The notes under the pieces were generated by a model. The model ran no database searches, had not been told where the DNA came from, and saw nothing but the letters and a program-made list of their open reading frames with translations. Shown piece by piece: positions 47,964-58,943 of a stretch of 64,000 bases of DNA. Both the position numbers and the translations under genes were made by a program. How positions within the stretch are numbered: the stretch's first letter is position 1; every line of letters starts with the position of its first letter. Source of the DNA: Hysterangium stoloniferum (Eukaryota; Basidiomycota; Agaricomycetes; Hysterangiales; Hysterangiaceae); contig WHVD01000040.1 in assembly GCA_015178975.1 (NCBI GenBank), positions 310,001 to 374,000 on the forward strand, given 5' to 3'.

Positions 47964-49292
47964 TCAGTGTTCTTTATGAGGGTAATAAGAAGTCAGTTTA
48001 CTATCTTTCATGCCCTGTGTCTCCTTCATGCATGTCCTCTGCCCAAATGAGCCCAGCATCACCTCTAACTTATGAAGGAAAGGATCATTAAAATCCTTCA
48101 TGTACTCCTGCAACAACAGCACTGCCTGGAGAGCCCCATTCTGTGTAGGTGCTTGCTTGACAGGTGCATCATCATCTAAATTGTCACTCACTTCCAAAAC
48201 AGCTGACTCCTCCCCTCTTTCTTTGCATCCATAACCACTTGGTATATGTATATCATCATCTGTTGCATCGATCACATTGAGGGCTTCAGCAGTAGGATTG
48301 AGGAGTTCCATGACATCCATTTGATTTGAGCATTGGAGAGTGCCAGTCAACTCCAAATTGTCCAGATCACTTTGAATGAGCTTCTTGGCTTGTGCAATGG
48401 GATCCTGAGGAGGTGCAGGCAGGGATGGAAATGGTGTGAACAATGGATGAAATGGGAGGTGAGTTGAAGTCTGGTAAGATACCAGCTTTGCACCAGCAGT
48501 TTTGAATTGTGGTGGTGTCCACTTCATTCTATGCTTCATCAACAAGGCTCATTGCCCCAAGCTGGTCAATATCATAGATCTGCGAAGGAGTGGTTCCAGA
48601 TTCATAGAGGTTGATAGCATGCTCAATAAATTTTGTGCAGTAATGGGCTTTGAAGCAACAAATAATTCCTTGGTCATTGGACTGGATGTGTGCAGTCAGG
48701 TTGGTTTGAAGTTTTCAATGTGAATATTTGTGAGAATATCTGGCATGACATGGCCTGAAAAATTATCCTGCAAAAGGAATATTTTTCTTCCCTCCTGTCT
48801 GAGCTTTGCATCCCAATCTAACAACCACTCTTGATAGAGCGTAGCTGTCATCCATGCTTTTGCATTATTTCAGTAATTGAAGCCAAGCTGGGATCCCATC
48901 TTATTTTTGAAGGCACAAGGCTTCCATGCCTTCCCAATGATGAGTGGGGCCAATTTTCTTGAGCCATCTGCATTCACTATGAAGAGATAAGTTAACCTGG
49001 TCTTTTTGCCTTTGATGCCAGAATGTTGCTTGTCAGAGAGTCCTCAATCAGGAGGCACACTGTTAAAATTCACTTGAGATTTATGACCATTTGAAACTAA
49101 AGACACATACACATAAAACAGAGCAGACTCGTCAGCATTGAAAATGTTGCATGATCTGTAGCCACTTTTTTTGATTAACTTTTGAATTTGTAACTGTTCC
49201 TTGTTGACAGTGTCAGTAGCTCCAGAGGCTGCTTCACCGTGACTGTGATGTATTAGCCTTATTTTAATACTATCTTCTGAAAAGGAGTCCAA
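47964..49292 (-). pseudogene. Tigger-type transposase, DDE half
   Basis: DDE_1-superfamily domain: NADESALFYV (first catalytic Asp in ADES), GLSDKQHSGIKGKKTRLT, NADGSRKLAPLIIGKAWKP, NNAKAWMTATLYQEWLLDWD, FLLQDNFSGH (second Asp), then a third region spoiled by stops, followed by an acidic C-terminal tail (48545-47964). At least four internal stops. Homologous proteins bind DNA through CENP-B-type helix-turn-helix domains, and that half is found at 58944-59852. Confidence 0.82.
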
Positions 49293-50129
49293 TGCTTTAT
49301 TAAAATGTGCAAATACTCAATTCACTACAAGGTAAAATAATTCAAGTATTTGATATTTAATCAGTGGCAGCCTGAATAGACTTAGAACCCTGAAGTCAAG
49401 AGTTTACTTGAATATATGCACCCTACTTTGCAAAGAAGGTTTTGAGAGCTGCTTTTGCAAGCTATTCTTTTTCTGTGAAAATAATTACTAAAATATGAAT
49501 AACAATTCACTGATTCCAAAAATAGATTCGACTTCAATTCTAGCTAGTTCATATATATTTTATACTATTTATCAAACAGTAAAAATATTTATAAACAGGT
49601 CAAAAGATTAGATATAGAATAAAACACTATTTGGCTAATATATGCTTTATTTACACTAACCTACAGGGCCTACTGTGATACTAACTTACATATCAGGATC
49701 TTAATGTAGACTTAACGATCTTGCAAGGATATTCTCAGTATTTATTGATGCTCAAAACTGGGTAGAAATTAGAAATGTATTCCTAATCTCAACAATGATA
49801 ACCAAGATTGTTTATTACTTTTTAATTGATAACCAACAACTCAACTAGAGGTGGATAAGTAATAAAGGAAAGCCAGCTACTCAAGTAAGAGGTGGCAAAG
49901 GGAACAGTTGATATGTTTATTTATTTATTATTGATTGATAATGAACAGCTCAACTAGAGGTGACTAAGTGTTTGTATGTATTGTCCAACAGCCCAACTAG
50001 GGTGGAATATAACTGCTGCTGCAGTGGCACACTGATGTGGCTGATATGTAAATGTAGTAAAGATGTTTGATATGATGTTCTATTCAAGGCTGGAGCTGAG
50101 TTCCTTATATACATTTTAGTCTGAGACAT

Positions 50130-50280
50130 TTTAGAAGATTCTAGAAGATTGAATGATGTCATTTAGAATTTTCTAGAATTTTCTAAAGCATTATAGAAGA
50201 TTCTAATTATTTCTAAGACATTATAGAATGTTCTAGGCATAATAGAACATTCTAGAACCTTATAGAATATTCTACAATAT
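50130..50280. promoter_or_regulatory. Array of heat-shock-element-like palindromes
   Basis: Seven TAGAANNTTCTA palindromes, two of them overlapping: 50132-50143; the overlapping pair 50164-50185; 50194-50205; 50224-50235; 50243-50254; 50263-50274. Several extend to alternating GAA/TTC triplets at 5-bp steps, which is the binding pattern of trimeric heat-shock factor (nGAAnnTTCnnGAAn). It lies about 250 bp upstream of the gypsy 5' LTR. Confidence 0.5.
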
Positions 50281-50523
50281 TATATCTACTGTTTGTACCT
50301 ATTTGTAACTATTATACCTCGAAACTACTGGGATATTCCTGGAGTTTATGCTGTATTCCAAAATAGCATATATGTGACAGTATTTTCTCACATGTCATGC
50401 CAGGTGCACACATCACATATCATGTCACATATTAGGTAGCTGCCTGTCTCTCAGTTTGATAGTATTATATAGTTATTATATTTATTTTAGCTAATTATAA
50501 ATATAATACTATCTTATTACAAT

Positions 50524-51361
50524 TGTTACGACCGGACAATCCCGCCGGACTCCAGGCACTAACCCATACACCCCCACGTGCTACAAGCACCAATCATCTG
50601 TTTATAGGATTTCCCACCCGGACTCCGTTACATCAAGACTCGTTATGTTCGACCTCATTACGACACATATCAGTCACCGGACTTCCCCCGGACTCCGTCT
50701 CTGTCTATGTCTGTCTTCGTCCCACGCATCAGTCACCGGTCCCCACTTAGAATCCCATCACCACTCTAATTGAGCCCCATTCCCGTTTTAGTCAAATGAC
50801 CTGTCACAATTTAGGACTCCACTCCCGCTCCGTTTCCCGTTATGGGTTATGCTTTGTCACGATTCAGACTCTGCTCCGTTCCGTTCCGTTCCTAACACCA
50901 ATTTGGTGTTTACTATTCCCGTTTTATGTTTTGTTAGTTTCGTTTCATTATTACTGGATTTGGTATGTCATGCATTCCACGGTCTATATAAACTGGCAGA
51001 TGTTGTACATACAATCCAGTCAGAAAATTAGCTTAGATTCCCCCCAGTAATCTAATAATATTTTCCGCTCTAAAACCTTACTCGATTCACATCGCTTGCA
51101 CTAGTCGGAGCCCACGGGCTCTGGCGCATCTATCTCTCTCAACCAACTCGACTCACGACACACGACCTCCGACTTATGACCCATGACCCGACTTATGACC
51201 TACGACCCACGAACCCCGCCCGGACTCCCCGGGATCCCCGTCCGTCCGTTTGAAATTGGACAACACGATCTAGCGAGGGTGCAGCCTATAAGCTGAAGCC
51301 AAGTCCTACCGGATATCCCGCAGGTTTCTCCGGAGACCCGGCCTGAGTGTGTATCCTAACA
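50524..51361 (+). repeat. 5' LTR of the gypsy element
   Basis: TATA box TATATAAA at 50985-50992. The predicted transcript start is AGTCAGAAAAT at 51018, 33 bp downstream. Compared with the 3' LTR, differences are nearly all transitions and often at CpG (for example CCAGGC versus CCGGGC, CCCATACACC versus CCCGTACGCC), this LTR usually having the deaminated form. Solo relatives are at 8770, 13215, 27419, 42844, 44130 and 61263. Confidence 0.93.
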
Positions 51362-51363
51362 GT

Positions 51364-51374
51364 ATTTTCTGACT
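51364..51374 (+). other. Self-priming primer-binding site
   Basis: ATTTTCTGACT, two bases after the LTR, is the exact 11-nt reverse complement of AGTCAGAAAAT at 51018-51028, the predicted 5' end of the element's own RNA. No tRNA-like primer site (TGG start) is present. It sits between the arms AGTATT (51361-51366) and AATACT (51375-51380), so it can form a small hairpin. Tf1 of fission yeast primes in this way. Confidence 0.7.
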
Positions 51375-51397
51375 AATACTCGCAGATTGTTTTCATT

Positions 51398-52690
51398 ATG
51401 CCACCAAGAAGAAGTACACGTGCACAGTCATCAATGCCTGGATCGTCGACTCTTCATTCCCCGTTAACTCTGTATACCAGTCAGATGCTTGCGAACCAGT
51501 CGGAACCCATGGAAGAAGCCTGTATCGAAGAAGTCCCGGAAAACCTGGACAAATCCGAGAACGAGTACGATTCCGTGGCCCCCGACAAGGGCAAAGGTGT
51601 CGAAATCCCCCTCGAAAACCCTCCGCCTCTTCAACGACCGCATTTGGGGGATCCTACTTCTGAATTTTTAGCAGGAACCATAGATAAATTCATGATGCAC
51701 CTGCTTGAAGAACAAAAGAAAAAGGAACAAGAACCTCCATGGTCAAAAGTCAATGCTCCAGAACCCTTCACGGGTTCCAACCCAAACAAACTCTCCACTT
51801 TCCTCATGCAATGTCGCTTCAACTTCCGTGATCGTGCCGCTGCATTCTCCACGGACTCCCAAAAAGTCAATTATGCACTGTCATATTTGTCGGGATCCGC
51901 GTTGAAATGGTTTGAACCAGCTTTTAGCGGGATTTCCGAGGAAGAGCCGCTCTGGCTTGAAAATTGGGAGGCGTTTGTCGAGGAGCTTGAAACCAACTTT
52001 GGCCCATATGACCTGACAGGAGAAGCCGAGAATAGTCTCACAAATCTTCGTATGAAGGACACGCAGCGCATCACGGACTACATTGTCCAATTCAATAATC
52101 TTGCAGCTCGTTGTCAGTGGGGCGATCCCGCTCTCCGCCACCAATTCTATGCCGGTCTGCCGTCCCGCCTTAAAGACAAAGTCTCGAAAGGAGAAGATGG
52201 CAAGCCAAAAACCCTGTCCCATATGTGCCTCAAAGCTCAAAACGTGGATGCACGTTATTGGGAACGTCGCGTGGAAGTTGCCCGCGAGACATCCGCAGAC
52301 AAAGTAAACAAGTCCAAGGACAAAAACAATAACAACAATTCGTCAACCAGCAACCAGAACTCCACGCAATCCGACAAGAAGAACGATAAAAAGTCTTCAA
52401 ACAACAACAACAACAATAAGGACAACAAGGACAACAACAAGGGTCAACAGTCCAGCAAGCAAGCCGGAAAACCCGACCTCTCAGGCAAACTCGGACCTGA
52501 TGGCAAATTGACTCCACAAGAAAGATAACATCGTATGGACAACAACCTCTGTCTCTTGTGCGGGAAACCCGGTCATCAAGTCCCGGAATGTCCGCTGGCA
52601 AAAGCAAACTCTTCAAAGGGTCGATCAGCCAAGGCCTCCACGGAAACTCCGTCGAAGGACAAACCGGCTGCTGATTCGAAAAAAGAGTAA
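51398..52690 (+). pseudogene. Gag (capsid and nucleocapsid) with one in-frame stop
   Basis: Structural protein of the retrotransposon particle. The start MPPRRSTRAQ at 51398 is followed by an acidic N-terminus, the retrotransposon gag domain (FTGSNPNKLSTFLMQCRFNF to YAGLPSRLKDKV, about residues 125-270), an Asn/Lys/Ser low-complexity stretch (about 305-350) and, after the stop, a CCHC knuckle CLLCGKPGHQVPEC. The TAA at 52526-52528 separates gag domain and knuckle in the same frame; family context (LTPQER followed by a stop where relatives have a sense codon) points to a C-to-T change. The natural gag stop is TAA at 52688-52690. Confidence 0.88.
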
Positions 52691-52725
52691 GCAACCCCGC
52701 GGACTCTGCGTGGGTTAGGGGTTGC
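52679..52725 (+). promoter_or_regulatory. Candidate -1 ribosomal frameshift signal
   Basis: A6 run (52679-52684), 6-nt spacer containing the gag stop, then a stem GCAACCCC (52691-52698) / GGGGTTGC (52718-52725) with an inner CGC/GCG. The protease frame is -1 relative to gag and is open back through this point, so slippage here would make Gag-Pol. The slip site is G AAA AAA and not a canonical heptamer. Confidence 0.5.
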
Positions 52726-55700
52726 GTTGCCTCTCCATTCATTCAAGAGTTCACTCGCCTCAATGCATCCACTCTTTCACATTCTGATTCATTTTTCATT
52801 AAACTTATGTCTAATATGATTCCGAAATTTGTTTTTTCAGCTCTTATAGATTCTGGCTCGACTCATTGTTTTTTAGATACAAAATTCACGCAAAAAAATT
52901 CTTTGTCAACTTATTCGATAAATCCCATCGCACTCCGCCTCTTCGATGGCACAAGTAATTCAGTTGTTACCCAAGCTTGTGATTTACCCATCAATTTCCC
53001 TTGTGAAACATCTCAATTGGTCACTTTCTATGTGACCCAGTTAGACTCAAGTTGCTCGGTGGTCCTAGGACATAACTGGCTTACCCGCTACAATCCGTTC
53101 GTTGATTGACTGGATAGCTAACAGTATAACATTCTGGACTCCCACAGTGACTGAGGAAACTGTGCCTGTCTCGGCCTCCACGGCACCCATGGCCTTCCCA
53201 GCACCTGCAGTCTCGAGGACTCCTGTGATCCCTACGGCACCTATAGCTTCCCCAGAACCCACGGCACCTCTGTCCAGTTCTCTGATTAATGCTGCAGCTT
53301 TTATTAGGGCTTCAAAAATGGATGGGTCCCAGGCGTTCACCATCAACTTAAAAATTGATGAAGCAACTGGACGTTTTTCAACCCCGGTATCTGAATCTGA
53401 GCAAGCCGCTGACCTAGAAGGCGTCCCGGAGAAATATCATGACTTCGCGGATGTTTTTAGCAAGCGAAAAGCTGACCAGCTTCCGCCTCATAGAGAATAC
53501 GACTTAAAAATCGATCTTGAAGATGGCGCCCAGCCACCCCTAGGACATATTTACCCACTTTCGTCCACGGAACTATCCGCAATCCGTGATTTCCTGGATG
53601 AACATTTGTCCATAGGTTTTATTCGACCCTCAAAGTCTCCTTTTGGAGCACCTGTTCTCTTTGTCAGAAAAAAGGATGGATCCCTTTGACTATGTGTTGA
53701 TTTTAGAGGACTCAATGCTGTCACCAAGAAGGATAAATATCCACTCCCACTTATATCTGACCTGCTCGATGCTCCGTGGAATGCCCGGATTTACACCAAA
53801 ATAGATCTCAAGCACACCTATCATTTGGTCCAGATTGCCGCGGGTGACGAATGGAAAACCACTTTTAGAACCCATTATGGGGCCTTCGAGTGGTTGGTCA
53901 TCCCCTTTGGACTCACCAATGCTCCGTCTGTTTTTCAGCATTTTATCAACGACATTTTCTCCGACATGCTCGATGTATGCGTCATTGTTTACTTTGACGA
54001 CATTCTTATCTACTCCGAGAATCCCGCGGAACACGACAAACAAGTCCGTGAGGTTCTCCGGAGGCTCAGACAACATGGTTTATTCGCAAATGGTAAAAAA
54101 TGTACTTTTGACATGGACTCCGTGGAATACCTAGGTTTCATGATGGGACCCGATGGACTCCGCATGGATGAAACTAAAGTACAAGTCATCAAAGATTGGC
54201 CCGAACCCCAAAAAGTTAAAGATATACAATCCTTCCTTGGCTTTGCCAATTTTTACAGACGTTTTATCCGTGGATATTCCGACATCACGGTACCCCTTAC
54301 CCGTCTTACCCGTAAGGGTACTCCGTGGAACTTTAATGATAAGTGTCAAAAAGCTTTCAATCTTTTAAAAAATTCTTTTTCTACAGCTCCTATTCTGTCG
54401 CATTGGAAACCGGACTTCCCGCTCATTGTTGAAACAGACACCTCTGACTATGCACTTGGAGCCATTCTCTCTATCCAGGACTCCGACGGAGAAGTCCACC
54501 CCATGGCTTTTCTGTCCCGGACTTTTACCGGAGCAGAGCTCAACTACAATGTTCATGATAAAGAACTTCTGGCAATCTTTTCAGCTTTCAAAGCATGGCG
54601 ACACTATTTGGAAGGTTCAGGAGCTCCTATTGACATTGTAACAGATCACAAAAACCTGGAATACTTTTCTACCACAAAACGTTTGACCCGCCGGCAGGCC
54701 CGCTGGTCTGAATATCTCTCTGCCTTCAACATGATTATCCGTTTTCGACCCCGCCATCTCGGCAGCAAACCCAACGCTTTAACTAGACGATGGGACGTCT
54801 ATCCTAAAGAGGGGAGCAACGACTATGCAACGGTAAATCCGCACAACCTGAAACCTATTTTCACGAATCAACAGCTTACCGCATCAGTCCGCGCAACTTT
54901 CCTCCTTAATCCCATTGTCCGTGGAATTATCATTATGGATATTGAGAAGTTACATCAAGATATTCTATCGGCAATTCCACTAGACCCAGTTACTAAAGCT
55001 CATCTGGACAATCCCGTGGACCCCGATCAACCTTGGTGGTCTCTTGATCAACATGGTTTCATTAGACTTGACGATCACATCTATGTACCGGACTCCGACG
55101 GCCTCCACCCCAGGATCCTTCAATACAAACATGATCATCCACTCTCAGGACATTTTGGGTATAACAAAACTCTATCATTAATAAGAAGAGAATATACTTG
55201 GCCCGGACTCCGTGGATTCGTTAAGCACTATTGTAAATCTTGTACTACTTGTCCCTGCTCGAAATCTCAGCGACACAAGCCATACGGCCTTTTGAAACAA
55301 CTCCCGGTACCGGAACACCCGTGGAATTCTATCTCTATGGATTTCATTGAACACCTACCGGATTCCGAAGGCTTTTCTGCTATTCTAGTCGTTGTTGACA
55401 GATTCTCAAAACAAGGTATATTCATCCCTACTTATGATACAATTACGTCCGTGCAGTTAGCGGAACTTTTCATTATCCACGTATTTTCCAAGCACGGAGT
55501 TCCGTCCCACGTGACTTCCGATAGAGGATCAGAGTTCGTGTCTCACTTCTTTAGATCCCTCAGAAAATCCTTGGACATGACATTACATTTCACGTCTGGA
55601 CATCATCCGGAAGGTGACGGACAAACCGAACGCGTCAACCAGACATTGGAACAATACCTCCGCGTATATTGCAACTACCAACAGGACAATTGGAAGACCT

Positions 55701-56416
55701 TGTTACCACTTGCAGAGTTTGCTTACAACAATGCACCTTCGGTCACTACTGGCATTTCCCCGTTCTTTGCAAATAAAGGATATAATCCAAATATTACAGT
55801 ACATCCAGAACGAAATCTCACCTCTGCTCACGCTCAAGAGTTCACCACGGACCTCCACAAGCTCCACGAGGAACTCCGGACTGCAATATTGTCCACTCAA
55901 GAGCAATACCAACATTCAGCAGACAAACACCGGATCCCGCCACCCAACTTCAAGATTGGCAACCGTGTTTATGTCAAAGCTCAATTTTTCAGGACTACGT
56001 GTCTATCAAAGAAGCTTGCTGAAAAATATTTAGGCCCATTTGAAATTATTGCACAAGTAGGTTCAGTTTCTTGGACTCTACGGCTTCCGGATAGCATGCG
56101 CGCAGTACACCCGGTATTTTATGTTTCTATGCTTGAACCTTGTACTGCTAACACTATCCCGGATCGCATGCAATCTCCGCCTCCTCCTGTCATCATCGAC
56201 GGAGAACCTGAGTTTGAAATCTCACAGATTTTAGATTCAAAAATAGACAAGCATTGACACACTTGTAAACTGCTTTACTTGGTCAAGTGGGCGGGTTACG
56301 AGGGCACCGATGAAGAGACTTCATGGATCTTGGCCACGGAACTCGGTAATGCCACGGAAATCGTTACTGACTTTCATACAGCTTACCCGCTCAAACCTGG
56401 ACCATTATTGTCTCTC
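52690..56416 (+). pseudogene. Pol: protease, RT, RNase H, integrase, chromodomain; three lesions
   Basis: Protease with ALIDSGSTHCF (52846). Frame change near 53100 (FVD stop against [12 protein letters not shown] in the next frame). RT from [14 protein letters not shown] to the catalytic IVYFDDILIYSE (about 53990); TGA at 53687-53689 interrupts RT just before LCVDFRGLN. RNase H begins PLIVETDTSDYALGAIL (54420). Integrase has a zinc-binding HHCC region (SGHFGYNKT ... CKSCTTC), catalytic Asp in SMDFIEHLP, Asp in TSDRGSEFV and Glu in GDGQTERVNQ. The chromodomain (EPEFEISQILDSKI ... LLYLVKWAGYEG ... EETSWI, 56206-56340) is split by TGA 56255-56257. Both TGAs lie at positions where relatives have an Arg-type codon, consistent with CGA-to-TGA. 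Chromodomains of this class direct integration to marked chromatin. Confidence 0.92.
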
Positions 56417-56629
56417 TGACCGCACTCCGCAGACCCCGTGTTACGTTTGGACTCATTTTCATTATTCCCTGTCACCCTATGTCTCTCTTTGCTTTTACAG
56501 GTTCTGACATGTCTTGTCAAGTCTTTAAGCGGATTCCCCGCAGACTTTGGCTTTGACTTTTAATTTTTATGTTTTTTCTTTCACACTTTGCTTTTATGAG
56601 TCAAATTATTTTTAATTCTATACTACTTT
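56417..56629. other. Spacer between pol and the antisense gene
   Basis: Pyrimidine-rich, no coding signal. It probably holds the convergent 3' ends of the pol and antisense transcripts. Confidence 0.4.
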
Positions 56630-57612
56630 TCAGTCTACATTTATGGGACTGTGTTTTTTCCCCACCTCCTCAGCTACCTCTCCAGGAAGCTCCGCGACCT
56701 CTGCGGCAACCCCCTCCTCATCTGACCCGGCATCCTCGGAACTCCCGATCTGCGGCTCTTCATAGACATAGCTGCCATACTCTGCCAGGAACTTCCAAAA
56801 CTCCTCACGGAGTCCGGACAGCTCCTTCGCCACCACAATTTGGACCTTGTTGCTCTTCCGGAGCAGCTCATTTTGGGCCTCGATGCCCTCGGCGATCCGT
56901 CCAAGAACCTCGTCCAACCCAGACAACCCGTCCGTCCCGCTTTTGTCTTGCGTCCCGGACCCCATGGCCTGCTCATGCACAAGCGAGCACCTCGCCTTGA
57001 GGTGCACGCATTGGTAACATCCCAGACCCTGGCCGGACTTTTGGTTGCATTCCGTGTTCCGGTCATTGCACCCGGAACACCGCGGCTCGTTCCACGTTGG
57101 AAGACGGACTGGCGCCGCCTTCCTTGCCTTCTGTTGATATGGTCAGTTTCCACAGGTATCCCACGGACATGAGGCCTACCTTTTGGGGGCTCTCTGGCTC
57201 CCCCTCAGACTCGGACTCCACCTCTGTCGCTTTGCGCTGAAAATCACAAGTCAGTAAAGTTCGACAAGTGAGATTTGGAACTTACCTTTCCCGCAACAAT
57301 GGCGGCCCTCTCCGCGGCCAACTGGGCTTTCTCTGCAGCCACCCAGGCGTTCTCTGCGGCCACTCGCGCAGCCTCCTCCACCTCACATTCCCTCTCCTTC
57401 GTGGCCTCTTCCTCCACGGCCAACACTTCCTGGTACTCTCTGTCCAGGGCCTCCTCGGCCTCCCTCGCCTCTCTCTCTGCTGCTTCACGAAGCTGGTGCT
57501 GCTCTTCTCCCCACGCCAACAATTGGGCCGCACTCCAAGGCGCCCGATACGGAGAGCCCGTGGAGGGCCCTGATGTAGGCATTGGCTTGCGTGGTGTTGG
57601 TTTTGGTCCCAT
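56630..57612 (-). CDS. Antisense spliced gene inside the gypsy element: coiled-coil Zn2Cys6-like protein, ~294 aa
   Basis: Three exons: 57612-57286, 57236-57180 and 57130-56630. Two 49-bp introns with GTAAG/GTAGG donors and TTCAG/AACAG acceptors. Splicing keeps one open frame. Residues 1-30 are Pro/Ser-rich (MGPKPTPRKPMPTSGPST). Residues 30-109 form a long Glu/Ala/Arg helix, probably coiled coil. Exon 2 is acidic. Exon 3 has CSGCNDRNTEC...CYQCVHLKARC, that is CX2CX6CX9CX2CX6C, which matches the fungal Zn(II)2Cys6 binuclear-cluster spacing. A second helical region follows (GLDEVLGRIAEGIEAQNELL) and an acidic end. It is not part of gag-pol, is on the opposite strand and is undisrupted although pol carries stops. 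Role unknown; a DNA-binding regulator of the element is an inference. Confidence 0.72.
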
Positions 57613-57662
57613 AGTGACGAAGATGGGGGTAATGAAGAAGAAGAAATTTCTATTTTTTCAAA

Positions 57663-57674
57663 TTTTTATATAGG
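57663..57674 (-). promoter_or_regulatory. TATA box of the antisense gene
   Basis: CCTATATAAAAA on the minus strand, about 55-60 bp upstream of the antisense ATG at 57612. This is a reasonable core-promoter distance for a short 5' UTR. Confidence 0.55.
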
Positions 57675-57807
57675 CTCGTCGCGTTTGAACCTTACCTTCC
57701 AGATCACATGACTCTTTGACACATACATGTAACCGACATGACTTTTGACACATGCGCGTAGCCGACAAGAACCTTATTTAGGTCTGGAGCCTCTTTGGGA
57801 CTTCGGC

Positions 57808-57822
57808 ATAAAGGGAGGATAC
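57808..57822 (+). other. Polypurine tract
   Basis: Purine-rich ATAAAGGGAGGATAC immediately before the 3' LTR, the usual position of the plus-strand primer. Confidence 0.65.
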
Positions 57823-58660
57823 TGTTACGACCGGACAATCCCGCCGGACTCCGGGCACTAACCCGTACGCCCCCACGCGCTACAAGCACCAATCGTCTGT
57901 TTATAGGATTTCCCGCCCGGACTCCATTACGTCAAGACTCGTTACGTTTGACCTCATTACGACACATATCAGTCACTGGACTTCCCCCGGACTCCATCTC
58001 TGTCTATGTCTGTCTTTGTCCCACGCATCAGTCACCGGTCCCCGCTTAGAATCCCGTCACCGCTCTAATCGAGCCCCGTTCCCGTTTTAGTCAAATGACC
58101 TGTCACAATTTAGGACTCCGCTCCCGCTCCATTTCCCGTTATGGGTTATGCTTTGTCACGATTCGGACTCTCCTCCGTTCCGTTCCGTTCCTAACACCAA
58201 TTTGGTGTTTACTATTCCCGTTTTATGTTTTGTTAGTTTTGTTTTGTTATTACTGGATTTGGTATGTCATGCATTCCACGGTCTATATAAACTGGCAGAT
58301 GTTGTACATACAATCCAGTCAGAAAATTAGCTTAGATTCCCCCCAGTAATCTAATAATATTTTCCGCTCTAAAACCTTACTCGATTCACATTGCTCGCAC
58401 TAGTCGGAGCCCACGGGCTCCAGCGCATCTATCTCTCTCAACCAACTCGACTCACGACCCACGACCTCCGACTTACAACCCACAACCCGACTTACGACCT
58501 ACGACCCACGAACCCCGCCCAGACTCCCCGGGATCCCCATCCGTCTGTTTGAAATTGGACAACACGATCTAGCGAGGGCGCAGCCTATAAGCTGAAGCCA
58601 AGTCCTACTGGATATCCCGCGGGTTTCTCCAGAGACCCGGCCTGAGTGTGTATCCTAACA
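57823..58660 (+). repeat. 3' LTR of the gypsy element
   Basis: 838 bp, same length as the 5' LTR, with more CpG dinucleotides retained. Followed directly by the TSD ACAAT. Confidence 0.93.
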
Positions 58661-58943
58661 ACAATAATATATAAATATATATTGCCTTGACTATGCGTGA
58701 TTATTTCACATTGCGTTTTGTCCTTGTTGGAGTTTGAAATGTCATGTGAATGTCACATGATCTCTCGCATTTACTGCTAGCCGACAAATTCTATTTTATT
58801 AAAACAAAAAAGAATTAAATTCATATCTAGCTTAGATTTGGCTCTAAAAAAAATATGAAATAAATTGTAAAAATTCAATTTATTTCTGAAGAATATGTAT
58901 ACAAAATTTTGTCTGCAATATAAATACATTTTAATTCAATTTC

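Larger units (their letters stand above)
50524..58660 (+). mobile_element. Complete Ty3/gypsy chromodomain LTR retrotransposon (Tf1/sushi type)
   Basis: 8,137 bp with 838-bp LTRs (50524-51361 and 57823-58660) beginning TGTTACGACC and ending CCTAACA. Host duplication ACAAT at 50519-50523 and 58661-58665. Internal order: self-priming primer site, gag, frameshift site, protease, reverse transcriptase, RNase H, integrase, chromodomain, an antisense spliced gene, polypurine tract. Inactivated by a few point lesions, so a relatively recent insertion. Confidence 0.95.

Noticed and set aside
53065-54349. Minus-strand ORFs opposite pol
   Set aside because: Shadows of the pol reading frame without promoter, introns or domain, unlike the antisense gene at 56630-57612.
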